A stretch of 64,000 bases of DNA, from assembly GCF_000426545.1 (NCBI RefSeq), contig NZ_AUFO01000008.1:168857-232856 (forward strand). The letters are read 5' to 3'. The notes under the pieces were generated by a model that worked only from the letters and a program-made list of their open reading frames with translations, did not search any database and was not told the origin of the DNA. Source of the stretch: Paenibacillus massiliensis subsp. panacisoli DSM 21345 (GTDB lineage: Bacteria > Bacillota > Bacilli > Paenibacillales > Paenibacillaceae). Shown in pieces: positions 18,518 through 26,922 of the stretch. How positions within the stretch are numbered: position 1 is the stretch's first letter; each line of letters starts with the position of its first letter. The translations under genes were made by a program, and so were the position numbers.

Positions 18518-18533
18518 CTTCATAACCCTCACT

Positions 18534-18557
18534 AGCACAGCTATGCTGTGCTTTTTT
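18534..18557 (+). terminator. Intrinsic terminator of the deacetylase gene
   Basis: AGCACAGC-TAT-GCTGTGCT followed by T6, shortly after the deacetylase stop. Confidence 0.9.
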
Positions 18558-18621
18558 CTATGCCCACAGCCCACACAGCACAACGAGCGTAAGCCGCGAC
18601 CTTCGATATGTCCTCTACCAC

Positions 18622-18696
18622 TTAACAGCATCTTACAGAAGTGTATTTCCCATATAATTAACAGTCCATTAACACAAATATGAACATATGATAATA
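18622..18696 (+). promoter_or_regulatory. PhoP-box array and promoter of the alkaline phosphatase gene
   Basis: TT(A)ACA-like hexamers recur every 11 bases: TTAACA 18622, TTACAG 18633, TATTTC 18644, then TTAACA 18658, TTAACA 18669, ATGAAC 18680. Hexamers spaced by 5 bases are the known binding pattern of Bacillus PhoP dimers. The downstream ATAATA (18691-18696) could be the -10. This predicts induction on phosphate starvation. Confidence 0.75.
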
Positions 18697-18754
18697 TTTC
18701 GAGTTTATCTTTATATGTAAGTATTTATATCCCACTCATTTCAGGAGGTAGTAT

Positions 18755-20098
18755 ATGTTATCCAAATTCAGCAAAAAGCTGATTCCTGCTACAATTTTAT
18801 CAACCGTGATGATGGCCTCATTGCTTCCTGGAGCACAGCCGGCTGCAGCGGCTACCAACACTGGCGAGATCAAGAACGTTATCTTTCTGGTGGGAGACGG
18901 TATGGGCTTCTCTTACATTACAGCTCACCGTTACATGAAGGACAACCCTAACACACCGCAAAAGGAATTGACCGCATTCGATCCGTACCTGGTCGGTGCC
19001 CAAATGACCTATCCAGATGATGACAAGCAGAATATTACGGACTCGGCTTCCGCAGCAACAGCAATGTCAGCTGGTGTGAAGACGTACAATGCGGCTATAG
19101 CTGTAGATACCAAGCAGCAGGACGTGAAGACCGTGCTGGAGCAAGCGAAGGAAATTGGCAAGTCCACGGGTCTTGTAGCGACCTCCGAGATTACACATGC
19201 AACACCTGCCGCTTTTGGTGCTCATGACATTAGCCGTAAGAACATGGACGCTATTGCCAATGACTACTATGATGAATTGATTAATGGGGAGCACAAGGTG
19301 GATGTGCTGCTTGGAGGCGGAAAGACGAACTTTGTTCGTGAAGACCGTGATCTGACGAAGGAATTTACCAAAGACGGATACAGCTATGTCACCAACCGCG
19401 ATGCTTTGCTGAAGGATAGCAACACCAAATTACTTGGCTTGTTCGCAGACGGTGGACTGGACAAGATGATTGATCGTACCAGCGCTACTCCTTCCCTTGA
19501 GGAAATGACGAACGTAGCGATTGATCGTCTGAGCAAGAATGATAAAGGCTTCTTCCTCATGGTTGAGGGTAGCCAGATCGACTGGGCAGGTCATGATAAC
19601 GATGTCGTCGCTGCCATGAGTGAAATGGAAGATTTCGAGCGAGCATTCCAAGCAGCTATTGATTTCGCCAAGAAGGACGGTCATACCCTTGTAGTAGCTA
19701 CTGCCGACCACTCCACAGGAGGCTTCAGCCTGGGCGCTGCTGGCGAATATAACTTCAATGTTGAACCGATCAAGGCAGCAAAGCGCACTCCAGATTTCAT
19801 GGCCAATGAAATTGCGGGTGGTGCAGATGTGGAGACGGTGCTGAGTCAATATATTGCACTTGAGCTGACACCAGAGGAGATCCAATCGGTGAAGGCTACG
19901 GTAGGTAAAGACGTGGCAGACATTGATAATGCGATTGAAGAGATTTTCAATACTCGCTCCTTCACTGGCTGGACCACAGGTGGACATACGGGTGAGGAAG
20001 TGCCTGTATACGCTTATGGACCAGGCAAAGAGAATTTCGCAGGCTTGATTGATAACACCAAGAATGCGGATGTTATTTTCGAAATTTTCAAAAAATAA
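18755..20098 (+). CDS. phoA: Alkaline phosphatase, secreted
   Basis: 447 residues, close to Bacillus alkaline phosphatases. A signal peptide covers about 1-32 (ILSTVMMASLLPGAQPAAAA). The active-site pieces are all visible: VIFLVGDGMG (metal Asp), DSASAATAMSAGVKT (nucleophilic Ser in DSA), SEITHATPAAFGAH, VATADHSTGGF and TTGGHTGEEVPVYA (zinc ligands). It releases phosphate from organic phosphate esters outside the cell. AGGAGG lies 7 bases before the ATG. The PhoP-box array upstream fits control by PhoPR. Single-gene unit with a terminator. Gene symbol given by family; paralogues may exist. Confidence 0.93.
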   Translation: MLSKFSKKLIPATILSTVMMASLLPGAQPAAAATNTGEIKNVIFLVGDGMGFSYITAHRYMKDNPNTPQKELTAFDPYLVGAQMTYPDDDKQNITDSASAATAMSAGVKTYNAAIAVDTKQQDVKTVLEQAKEIGKSTGLVATSEITHATPAAFGAHDISRKNMDAIANDYYDELINGEHKVDVLLGGGKTNFVREDRDLTKEFTKDGYSYVTNRDALLKDSNTKLLGLFADGGLDKMIDRTSATPSLEEMTNVAIDRLSKNDKGFFLMVEGSQIDWAGHDNDVVAAMSEMEDFERAFQAAIDFAKKDGHTLVVATADHSTGGFSLGAAGEYNFNVEPIKAAKRTPDFMANEIAGGADVETVLSQYIALELTPEEIQSVKATVGKDVADIDNAIEEIFNTRSFTGWTTGGHTGEEVPVYAYGPGKENFAGLIDNTKNADVIFEIFKK

Positions 20099-20204
20099 GA
20101 GTGGCTGGATAGAAACAGCAGCTGTGAATACAGCAGACAATATGCAACAGGTGTAGGCTCAGCAACATTGTAGATGCAGCACGTTCAGGAACTGCAACGC
20201 AGCA

Positions 20205-20240
20205 AAGGTCCGGAGATATTCTCCGGACCTTATTTCTTTT
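20205..20240 (+). terminator. Bidirectional terminator between phosphatase and oxidoreductase genes
   Basis: AAGGTCCGGAGAtatTCTCCGGACCTT with T-rich tails on both strands. It lies 106 bases after the phosphatase stop and 13 bases past the stop of the convergent oxidoreductase gene. Confidence 0.85.
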
Positions 20241-20252
20241 TAGGAGCAGTGT

Positions 20253-21317
20253 CTAGTATAGATCAAAATCTCGTACAGCCTGCCCTGTACGCGCCGAAGT
20301 AAAGATCGCTTCAATAATGTTCAGCACCCGTAGCACCTCTTCATTACGAACGATCGGCACAGCCGTCCCTTCTACTACCGCAACATAGTTGTCATAAAAG
20401 CTGCTCTCATGCTCAAAGGGCTGTGGCAACGCCTCTGTAATCGTTGCTTCCTCCGAGGGAGGTGCCATTGTCTTGGTGAGCCCCACGCCCGCCTGAATGG
20501 GCTTCGGTTCGATACGGCCTACATCCTTGTTGCGTGTCACCACACGACCGTTAAGCGACCAATCCTCGATGATGCCTGTACCTTCCGTTCCTTTCACATA
20601 CCAGCGGGGGAGTGGAATATAGTTGGTCGTCCCCACCTCTACCAGTGCAGAGACACCATTCTCGAACTCCAGAATAGCCTCGAAGCCATCATCCACCTCA
20701 TCACCGAGAATGTAGCTGAGCCGACCACTGATACTGGTAATCTTGCTATCCACCATGAAGACCAGCTGATCGAGCAAATGAACACCCCAATCCAGCAGCA
20801 TGCCTCCTCCATATTGCTCCAGATGACGCCAATCGCCAGGAATGCCATTCGCCCCATGTACACGAGATTCGATACGGAACAGCCCACCAATGGTCTCCTG
20901 ATCATACATCTGCTTGATTATACGGAAATCCTCATCCCAGCGACGGTTCTGATGCACCATGAGGATCTGTCCTGTCTGCTCGGCAACAGCTACCATTTCA
21001 CGGAATTCCACTACCGACAAAGCTACAGGCTTCTCGCAAATAACATGCTTGCCAGCCTTGAGAGCCTCAATGACCAGCTCCTTGTGCACATCATTCGGCG
21101 TAGCAATCAGCACTGTATCTACCATCGTGTCATTCAACACGGATGCATAGCTGTCATAGTTACGATAGCCATCCTGCACAGCGGCCTCTTGCCGATCTGT
21201 CTGAATATCATAAGCTCCTACTACACGGAGACTATTCGCCTGCCCAATGAGCTTGGCGTGATAGCTCCCCATGCCTCCATAACCCACAATCACAACTGCA
21301 TGCTGTCCTTGATTCAT
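20253..21317 (-). CDS. Gfo/Idh/MocA-family oxidoreductase
   Basis: 354 residues. The N-terminal Rossmann fold has VIVGYGGMGSYHAKLIG and the family motif CEKPVALSV, whose lysine is the catalytic and nicotinamide-binding residue. The C-terminal half is the usual alpha/beta substrate domain (GGGMLLDWGVHLLDQLVFM, with the Asp and His of the active site). It probably oxidises or reduces a sugar or cyclitol with NAD(P) in the cytoplasm. The exact sugar is not visible; no transporter or kinase is adjacent. AAAGGGACG precedes the ATG. Confidence 0.88.
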   Translation of the reverse strand: MNQGQHAVVIVGYGGMGSYHAKLIGQANSLRVVGAYDIQTDRQEAAVQDGYRNYDSYASVLNDTMVDTVLIATPNDVHKELVIEALKAGKHVICEKPVALSVVEFREMVAVAEQTGQILMVHQNRRWDEDFRIIKQMYDQETIGGLFRIESRVHGANGIPGDWRHLEQYGGGMLLDWGVHLLDQLVFMVDSKITSISGRLSYILGDEVDDGFEAILEFENGVSALVEVGTTNYIPLPRWYVKGTEGTGIIEDWSLNGRVVTRNKDVGRIEPKPIQAGVGLTKTMAPPSEEATITEALPQPFEHESSFYDNYVAVVEGTAVPIVRNEEVLRVLNIIEAIFTSARTGQAVRDFDLY

Positions 21318-21423
21318 AGGAATCGTCCCTTTCAGCCTTGATAGGAAGAATATGTCACTCTCATTCTAGCCCGAAGCGAAGGAGCATAAAATGCACATTA
21401 TGATAAAAACATGAACAATCTGG

Positions 21424-21498
21424 TCAATCTTTGGAGGTCGTCAGCTTGGTTCGGGCGATAGCTACTGTGCCTGATGCTACACTGCCGAGCATAGTCAT
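21424..21498 (-). CDS. Possible 24-residue peptide
   Basis: After GTGAGGAATCT an ATG at 21498 opens MTMLGSVASGTVAIARTKLT plus four residues and a stop. It lies 48 bases downstream of the helical-repeat gene on the same strand. Only the ribosome-binding site supports it; it could be chance. Confidence 0.2.
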   Translation of the reverse strand: MTMLGSVASGTVAIARTKLTTSKD

Positions 21499-21545
21499 AG
21501 ATTCCTCACTTTTTTCCTGCTGTAGTTGGCACTAACCTCAGTCTA

Positions 21546-22595
21546 TTAAAGCTTTGTGAGCAACTCGGTATAAAAGCTGTTGCCATTGCGTTGATCCAAC
21601 CGTTGGGCTGTAGCTTGAGCCTGCTCCGCAAAATACAGAGCAAGACCCGGTAAATTCCCCGCATCTCCCTGATAAGGCAGCGAAGCCGGTAACACGGGTC
21701 GAAGTCCCTGCTCCTCCTCGGCAAGCTGTCGTAGTAACGCTGCTGAGGCCCCATCAAATTGCAGCTTCGCAATCGGATTCTCCAGATCAATGGACATCGC
21801 CACATGCTTCTCGAACACCTCTAGCGCCTTCATCGGATGAACTCTGCGCAGATATGTAATATGTCGGGCAATCGGAATCATGAAGTCCCTTTCCCCTTTG
21901 ACCAGACGATAGCTCTTGCGCTCCAGCTTATCCGCCCGTTCCGTCTCGCCTCGTTCAAGAAGTGGAAGGAACAGATGGGACAGGGTCTTATGCGGAATCT
22001 CCCCACACGTCATACGTCCTGATACGATCGGCTCGGCCTTGCGCAACAGTTCATCAATGTTCCCTGCCACCTGCTCGTACTCTACGAATTGATCCTGCTC
22101 ACAGGCGATACAGTCACTCATACCATCTCGCTCCATGCCCAAGACCTTGTCCATGTAAACTCCAGCTTCGGTAATGTCACCGCACATGAGGGCAACGAGA
22201 CTTTTATAATAGTAATATGTGCGATCGCTGTAGCCATATTCCTGATAGCGTGTTCTCATATCCTCCAGCAGATTATCAATCTGCTTCAAGCTAATCTCCG
22301 GAAATGCAGAGATGCTGTTCAGAATCCATTTATAGGACCATAGCAAGTCGAATTCGTCATAGGCTTCCGGCTCACGATCGAACTGCCCCAGCATCCATGA
22401 GAAGGCTACCAGTGCCTTCATCGGATAGCCGCCAAAGGTCCCTGCCTCTACCATCTCTGAACGAGCGGCATATCCCTCCTCTACCAAATTCAGCACATCC
22501 GCTGTACGAATGGCCTCCTCCAGAAGAGCAATTTTAGCCCTGCCATTCGGCAATGCGTAAGCCTGACTCATCAACTCATCGAATTCGGTGCTCAT
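21546..22595 (-). CDS. Helical-repeat (TPR-like) protein coupled to an HSP90-like gene
   Basis: 349 residues, almost entirely predicted alpha-helix with TPR-like helix pairs (AKIALLEEAIRTADVLNLVEE, YYYYKSLVALMCGDITEAGV, LSHLFLPLLERGETERADKL). A CIAC motif lies near the middle. Its ATG overlaps the stop of the HSP90-like gene (ATGA), so the two are translationally coupled. Because TPR proteins are the classic HSP90 co-chaperones in eukaryotes, a co-chaperone role is an attractive inference, but nothing in the sequence proves it. No close named family recognised. Confidence 0.7.
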   Translation of the reverse strand: MSTEFDELMSQAYALPNGRAKIALLEEAIRTADVLNLVEEGYAARSEMVEAGTFGGYPMKALVAFSWMLGQFDREPEAYDEFDLLWSYKWILNSISAFPEISLKQIDNLLEDMRTRYQEYGYSDRTYYYYKSLVALMCGDITEAGVYMDKVLGMERDGMSDCIACEQDQFVEYEQVAGNIDELLRKAEPIVSGRMTCGEIPHKTLSHLFLPLLERGETERADKLERKSYRLVKGERDFMIPIARHITYLRRVHPMKALEVFEKHVAMSIDLENPIAKLQFDGASAALLRQLAEEEQGLRPVLPASLPYQGDAGNLPGLALYFAEQAQATAQRLDQRNGNSFYTELLTKL

Positions 22596-24445
22596 TTTGT
22601 ATCCCCTCCATCAATTGTGCCCTCACGAGCTGTATCTACTGCTAATCCCATATCTATAAAATGTAAAATCCCTTGATTGAGCACAGCCAGCTCTTGCCGA
22701 TTCATCGGATAATGCCCCATCAGAAGCGAATTCACATAGAGCAGTTCAACTGCTGGCTTGAGCATACCCGTCAGCCCTGCTTCAAATAAGCGTCCTACGA
22801 GCGGATTATCCAGATTCAGATAGAGCGTGGAGTATGCGGCCTCCCGATATTTGGAGCCAAGGCTTCCCAGGACCGAGGATATAGCTTGCGGACTAATTTC
22901 CTCAGCAGCCTCCAGTGCCCGCATGTCAGAGGATTCCTTGGACAGTGTGAAGAGTGCTGGTAGCTCTGTTGGCTTGAAGCGCTTCAGCTCAACCCGGCAG
23001 CGAAAACACTGCAGCACAGCATCCGCATGGAGCACCTGCTCATAAAAGCGCATCCGCTCCGCTGCTGTCACCTCCGTGAATGCAAGCGACACATCCTCCG
23101 GGATCAGGCGCTCCGTGGCAACCTCAGGCAGGATGTCTGGCAAGGTTGCCAACAGCTCCGCATCGTACAGATAGCCACCGTTAATGACAAGTAAGGATTG
23201 AGCGGCAGCGACATGGGTAATCTGTCGATACTCATCCAGCGTTAATGTATAATACAGGGTTCTGCCTTCCTCCAGCAGCTCGCCTAGTTCCTTGGAGCCG
23301 AAGGTACTTTCGAAGGGCAACCAGCGATAAATCATTCGATAGAAGTCTCTATGCTCCATAGCCAGTGACTTCATCGAGAGTGCATGCAGACGTATCGTCT
23401 GGCGGAGTCGTTCCGGCTCTGAATCAGCCATCTGAACCAGCTCCTGACGCAAGGCTTCACCCAGCTCGCCTCGAACCTCCTCCAGACGTTCATTTTCATA
23501 GAAGTCCTCACGCGATGCAGTTGGCTGCAGCTCATCAGTCCAAATGATGCATTTTACGAAAAATGCCCAATCCGGCAGCACATTCTGTGCTTTGTCCGAT
23601 ACCAGCATGTTCCTCAGGTACACTCGATGGGTCTTCTTCGCGTTCAGATTCACGGTCTGCGGCAATATATAGGCAATGCCTCCTGTACGTCCAGAGGCTG
23701 TCTGCAACGGAATGAAGTCATGGAAGCGTTCGCCCAGCAGTCTTGAGCCGAATTGTAGTACCTCTTCCCGATGACTCCGTGCCAATCCAGGCTCCGTAAT
23801 CCATGTTGGGCGCCATTCGTTGATCGTTCGGGTCTGCTCCTGATCCTGCAACTTGATCGGATAAGGCAGAAGCGCGCCATAGTCATACAACCATCCAGCC
23901 AGCAGCTCGGGTTCATAGTACAATTCGAAGCCAGGCTTGCAGCGCAAATATACCTTTGTACCTATCGACAGATCCACATCCAGCTTACGGATCGAATAGG
24001 TGCCATCGGGCTTGCCTCTCCATTCGAGGGCGGGTCCCCCCTTCGCGGAACGGGTGATCATGACAATCTCATTGCTCACGGTGAAGCAGGATAGAAGGCC
24101 GATGCCAAACCGACCAATAAAGCCTGATTCCTGCAAGGGCTCCAGCCCATCTCCCCGCTTGGAGGATTGACCGATCATCGCCAGGAACTCGTGAATATCC
24201 GCTTCGGTAAGACCGATACCATTATCCTCAATCATCAGAGTAGCCTCAGTGCCCGTACCCGTAACCTGCACCAGAATCTGCTCCTCATAGCCGGGGTCCT
24301 GGGCTTTGCGTGCCGTAATGGCGTCTATTGCATTTTGCATCAGCTCTCGTATGTACACCTTGGGATTACTATATAGATGATCTGATAGAATCTGAATCAT
24401 GCCGCTCAGGTTAACCTGAAAACGGTAATTATCCTGTTCACTCAT
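22592..24445 (-). CDS. HSP90-family protein (HtpG-related, divergent)
   Basis: 617 residues. The N-terminal GHKL ATPase domain is well preserved: YIRELMQNAIDAI (with the N of ELxxNxxDA), IEDNGIGLTE and GFIGRFGIGLLSCF. The middle domain has TSREDFYENERLEE, matching the conserved ASREDF region. The C-terminal third is shorter and divergent from HtpG, so this is the HSP90 family protein type rather than canonical HtpG. It is an ATP-driven cytosolic chaperone by family. AAAGGAG precedes the ATG. It is the first gene of a two-gene operon with a helical-repeat protein. Confidence 0.85.
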   Translation of the reverse strand: MSEQDNYRFQVNLSGMIQILSDHLYSNPKVYIRELMQNAIDAITARKAQDPGYEEQILVQVTGTGTEATLMIEDNGIGLTEADIHEFLAMIGQSSKRGDGLEPLQESGFIGRFGIGLLSCFTVSNEIVMITRSAKGGPALEWRGKPDGTYSIRKLDVDLSIGTKVYLRCKPGFELYYEPELLAGWLYDYGALLPYPIKLQDQEQTRTINEWRPTWITEPGLARSHREEVLQFGSRLLGERFHDFIPLQTASGRTGGIAYILPQTVNLNAKKTHRVYLRNMLVSDKAQNVLPDWAFFVKCIIWTDELQPTASREDFYENERLEEVRGELGEALRQELVQMADSEPERLRQTIRLHALSMKSLAMEHRDFYRMIYRWLPFESTFGSKELGELLEEGRTLYYTLTLDEYRQITHVAAAQSLLVINGGYLYDAELLATLPDILPEVATERLIPEDVSLAFTEVTAAERMRFYEQVLHADAVLQCFRCRVELKRFKPTELPALFTLSKESSDMRALEAAEEISPQAISSVLGSLGSKYREAAYSTLYLNLDNPLVGRLFEAGLTGMLKPAVELLYVNSLLMGHYPMNRQELAVLNQGILHFIDMGLAVDTAREGTIDGGDTK

Positions 24446-24775
24446 GCTGTCACGCTCCTTTGTTATTTACGCTTTCCCCACTGTTAGACGTTGTGAATCA
24501 CTGTGATTATAGCTGTGCTCATCGTCATCCATCCGATGATACAGAGATTCTTTCCATGACAAAACAACAATCCAGGAACGCTGCAGGGCAGACTGTGACC
24601 GATCACACTCTTCTAGCAGTTACTGTACTGTTGTCAGAAATACGAATATCCGTTTGTAACACTTCTTCAATTTGGTGCAAATTGGATGTTAAATAATAGT
24701 ATACGTGGAGGATGAATAGCTGGCAATAAGCCCCAAGTAGCATTAGCTCCGTCCAAAGTCCCTACATATAACAGC
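24446..24775. other. Intergenic region upstream of the HSP90-like gene
   Basis: No gene supported. The HSP90-like operon promoter must lie here on the minus strand; I see no clear CIRCE or CtsR heat-shock operator. Confidence 0.35.
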
Positions 24776-24831
24776 AAAAGAACCCGACTGCCTCAAGCTA
24801 TCTCGATAGAGTAGCCCAGACCTTCGGGTTC
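24776..24831 (-). terminator. Terminator of the radical SAM gene
   Basis: On the minus strand GAACCCGA pairs with TCGGGTTC, with an inner CTATCGAGATAG hairpin, and ends in TTTT. It lies 66 bases beyond the radical SAM stop. Confidence 0.7.
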
Positions 24832-24896
24832 ATCTTATTGCCATCGTTATTGAGTCTCTAACCAGCAAGACTCACGTGTAGCTTCATATTCAACAC

Positions 24897-26759
24897 TTAG
24901 ATAGCGGCAGCTTCCTGCCCCAGCTTCATCATATAATAAAGAGGCTTCTGATTGTTCTGTTGCTGATATACCACCAGCACCAATGTACGGCCCTGAGCCA
25001 CTGCTGCGGCATCTCCTGCAAGCACTGCTGATAGATCAAAGGGCAGGATTTCAAGCACCGCATGCTTCTGAAGCTCACGCTCTCCCAGTCGAAGCTCTGC
25101 GAATGCCGGTGGGCTCTCGCTCCCTGTCTCAAGCTCGTGCCCATGCCCACTAGGTTCCAACCTAACGTTATTCTCGATATCCGCGATATCTTCCTGCACC
25201 ACCTGCAATTTCTCAGGCTGCTCTGCGGCCAGCTTCATATAGCTGCCCCACTCGTCCTTCTCCAGCCCAAAATCCCACCAGATCTTCCGCGGCTTGTACT
25301 TGTGATTCAGGAAGTAATCCAGCTTCATCAGGCCAAGAATGATCTCCATATTCTTCGTATCCCGTTGCTCCAGGAAGGAGTGCAGACGCATGAAGAGATC
25401 CTCCAGCTGGTGCCCGATCTTCTGCCAGCCTTGCCCCTCCCAGTAATCACCGAACTCCTGAAAGAAGTCAAAGGCAGACGGAAATTCCTGCTCCATCAGG
25501 AACTTCAAGGTACGATCCATCCGGTGCGCATTCCAGTATTTTTCCAGTACATCCTCCAAGCGCTTGAGTCGTACAATATCCTCGAAGGATAGCACATCAT
25601 TGCTCAGCATTTCGTATGGAGCTACATCCATATACGTGTAATTGTACTTCTCTGCATCAAGACGCAGTCCGGTACCACGAAGCATCTTCAAGAAGCCTAA
25701 CTGCAGCTCCTCTGGCTCCAGTGCGAATACATCGTTGAAGGTCTTGCGGAACGTATTGTAGTCCTCCTGAGGCAAGCCTGCAATGAGATCCAGATGCTGA
25801 TCAATCTTGCGGCTGTTCTTGACCTTCGTCACGGTGCGTGTCAGCTTGGCAAAATTCTGACGGCGCTTGACCAGTTCATTCGTCGGATCATTGGTCGACT
25901 GGACACCGATCTCGAAGCGGAAGATCCCCGGCGGAGCATGCTCTGCCAAATAATCCAGAACCTCGGGCCTCATAATATCCGCCGTAATCTCGAACTGGAA
26001 CACGCAGCCCCGGTGATTCTCGATGAGGAACTGGAACATTTCTAGAGCGTAATCACGCTTGATATTGAACGTCCGATCCACGAACTTGATAAGCTTGGCA
26101 CCCTGATCAATCAAATAGATGATATCTGCCTTCGTTCGCTCAATATCATAGTACCGGACTCCAACCTCAATACTGGATAGACAGAATTGGCAGCTGAACG
26201 GGCAGCCGCGGCTCGTCTCAAAATAGACAATCCGATTCGCCAGCTCGGGAATATCCTCCACAAAACGGTGCGGTGAAGGCAAGTCATTCAGATCGGCCTT
26301 CGGGCGGCCTGGCATCAGAATGATCTCTTCTCCCTTGCGGTAGGCAAGTCCATAGACAAAATGGTACTTCCCCTTGCCCTCGATCTCCTGAAGCAGCTGA
26401 TGGAACGACTCTTCTCCTTCACCCATGACGATGAAATCCACATTCCTGAGCCGCTTCATCCAGTCCTCTGTATCATAGGATACCTCGGGTCCACCCAGTA
26501 CAATGCGTACCTCGGGCATAACCTTTTTCACAATATCAATGACCTTGATCGTCTCTTCAATATTCCAGATATAGCAGGAGAATCCGATGACGTCCGGCTT
26601 GCGCTGGAATAAGTCCGATACAATGTTCATGACCGGGTCCTTGATCGTATACTCTGCCAGCTCAATGTCAAAATCCTTGTCACTGTAGGCCTTCAGACAG
26701 CGAATCGCAAGACATGTATGAATGTACTTTGCGTTCAGCGTTGAGAGAACAACTTTCAT
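24897..26759 (-). CDS. B12-binding radical SAM protein (DUF4080 type)
   Basis: 620 residues. N-terminal Rossmann-like cobalamin-binding region (about 1-130, with IGFSCYIWNIEETIKVIDIV and VLGGPEVSYD). The radical SAM core begins near residue 185 with SRGCPFSCQFCLSS, the CxxxCxxC that holds the 4Fe-4S cluster and SAM. The C-terminal region (about 370-560) fits DUF4080. No classical DxHxxG B12 motif is obvious, as is common in this subgroup. It likely acts as a methyltransferase or other radical enzyme; substrate unknown. GAAGGTGA precedes the ATG. It stands alone. Confidence 0.85.
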   Translation of the reverse strand: MKVVLSTLNAKYIHTCLAIRCLKAYSDKDFDIELAEYTIKDPVMNIVSDLFQRKPDVIGFSCYIWNIEETIKVIDIVKKVMPEVRIVLGGPEVSYDTEDWMKRLRNVDFIVMGEGEESFHQLLQEIEGKGKYHFVYGLAYRKGEEIILMPGRPKADLNDLPSPHRFVEDIPELANRIVYFETSRGCPFSCQFCLSSIEVGVRYYDIERTKADIIYLIDQGAKLIKFVDRTFNIKRDYALEMFQFLIENHRGCVFQFEITADIMRPEVLDYLAEHAPPGIFRFEIGVQSTNDPTNELVKRRQNFAKLTRTVTKVKNSRKIDQHLDLIAGLPQEDYNTFRKTFNDVFALEPEELQLGFLKMLRGTGLRLDAEKYNYTYMDVAPYEMLSNDVLSFEDIVRLKRLEDVLEKYWNAHRMDRTLKFLMEQEFPSAFDFFQEFGDYWEGQGWQKIGHQLEDLFMRLHSFLEQRDTKNMEIILGLMKLDYFLNHKYKPRKIWWDFGLEKDEWGSYMKLAAEQPEKLQVVQEDIADIENNVRLEPSGHGHELETGSESPPAFAELRLGERELQKHAVLEILPFDLSAVLAGDAAAVAQGRTLVLVVYQQQNNQKPLYYMMKLGQEAAAI

Positions 26760-26922
26760 AATTCACCTTCTTTATTTAAATTCGTAGGGCAGGTTGCTAG
26801 TGTCTTGACGGGAACCACTGTGAGTATAGAACCGCTGCAAGCAGGAGTCCTGTCGACCACAGATAAGCTTGCTGTTCTTTGATCTAAGATGAATAGCAGT
26901 TGAACAGCAACCTTAAAGTCAT

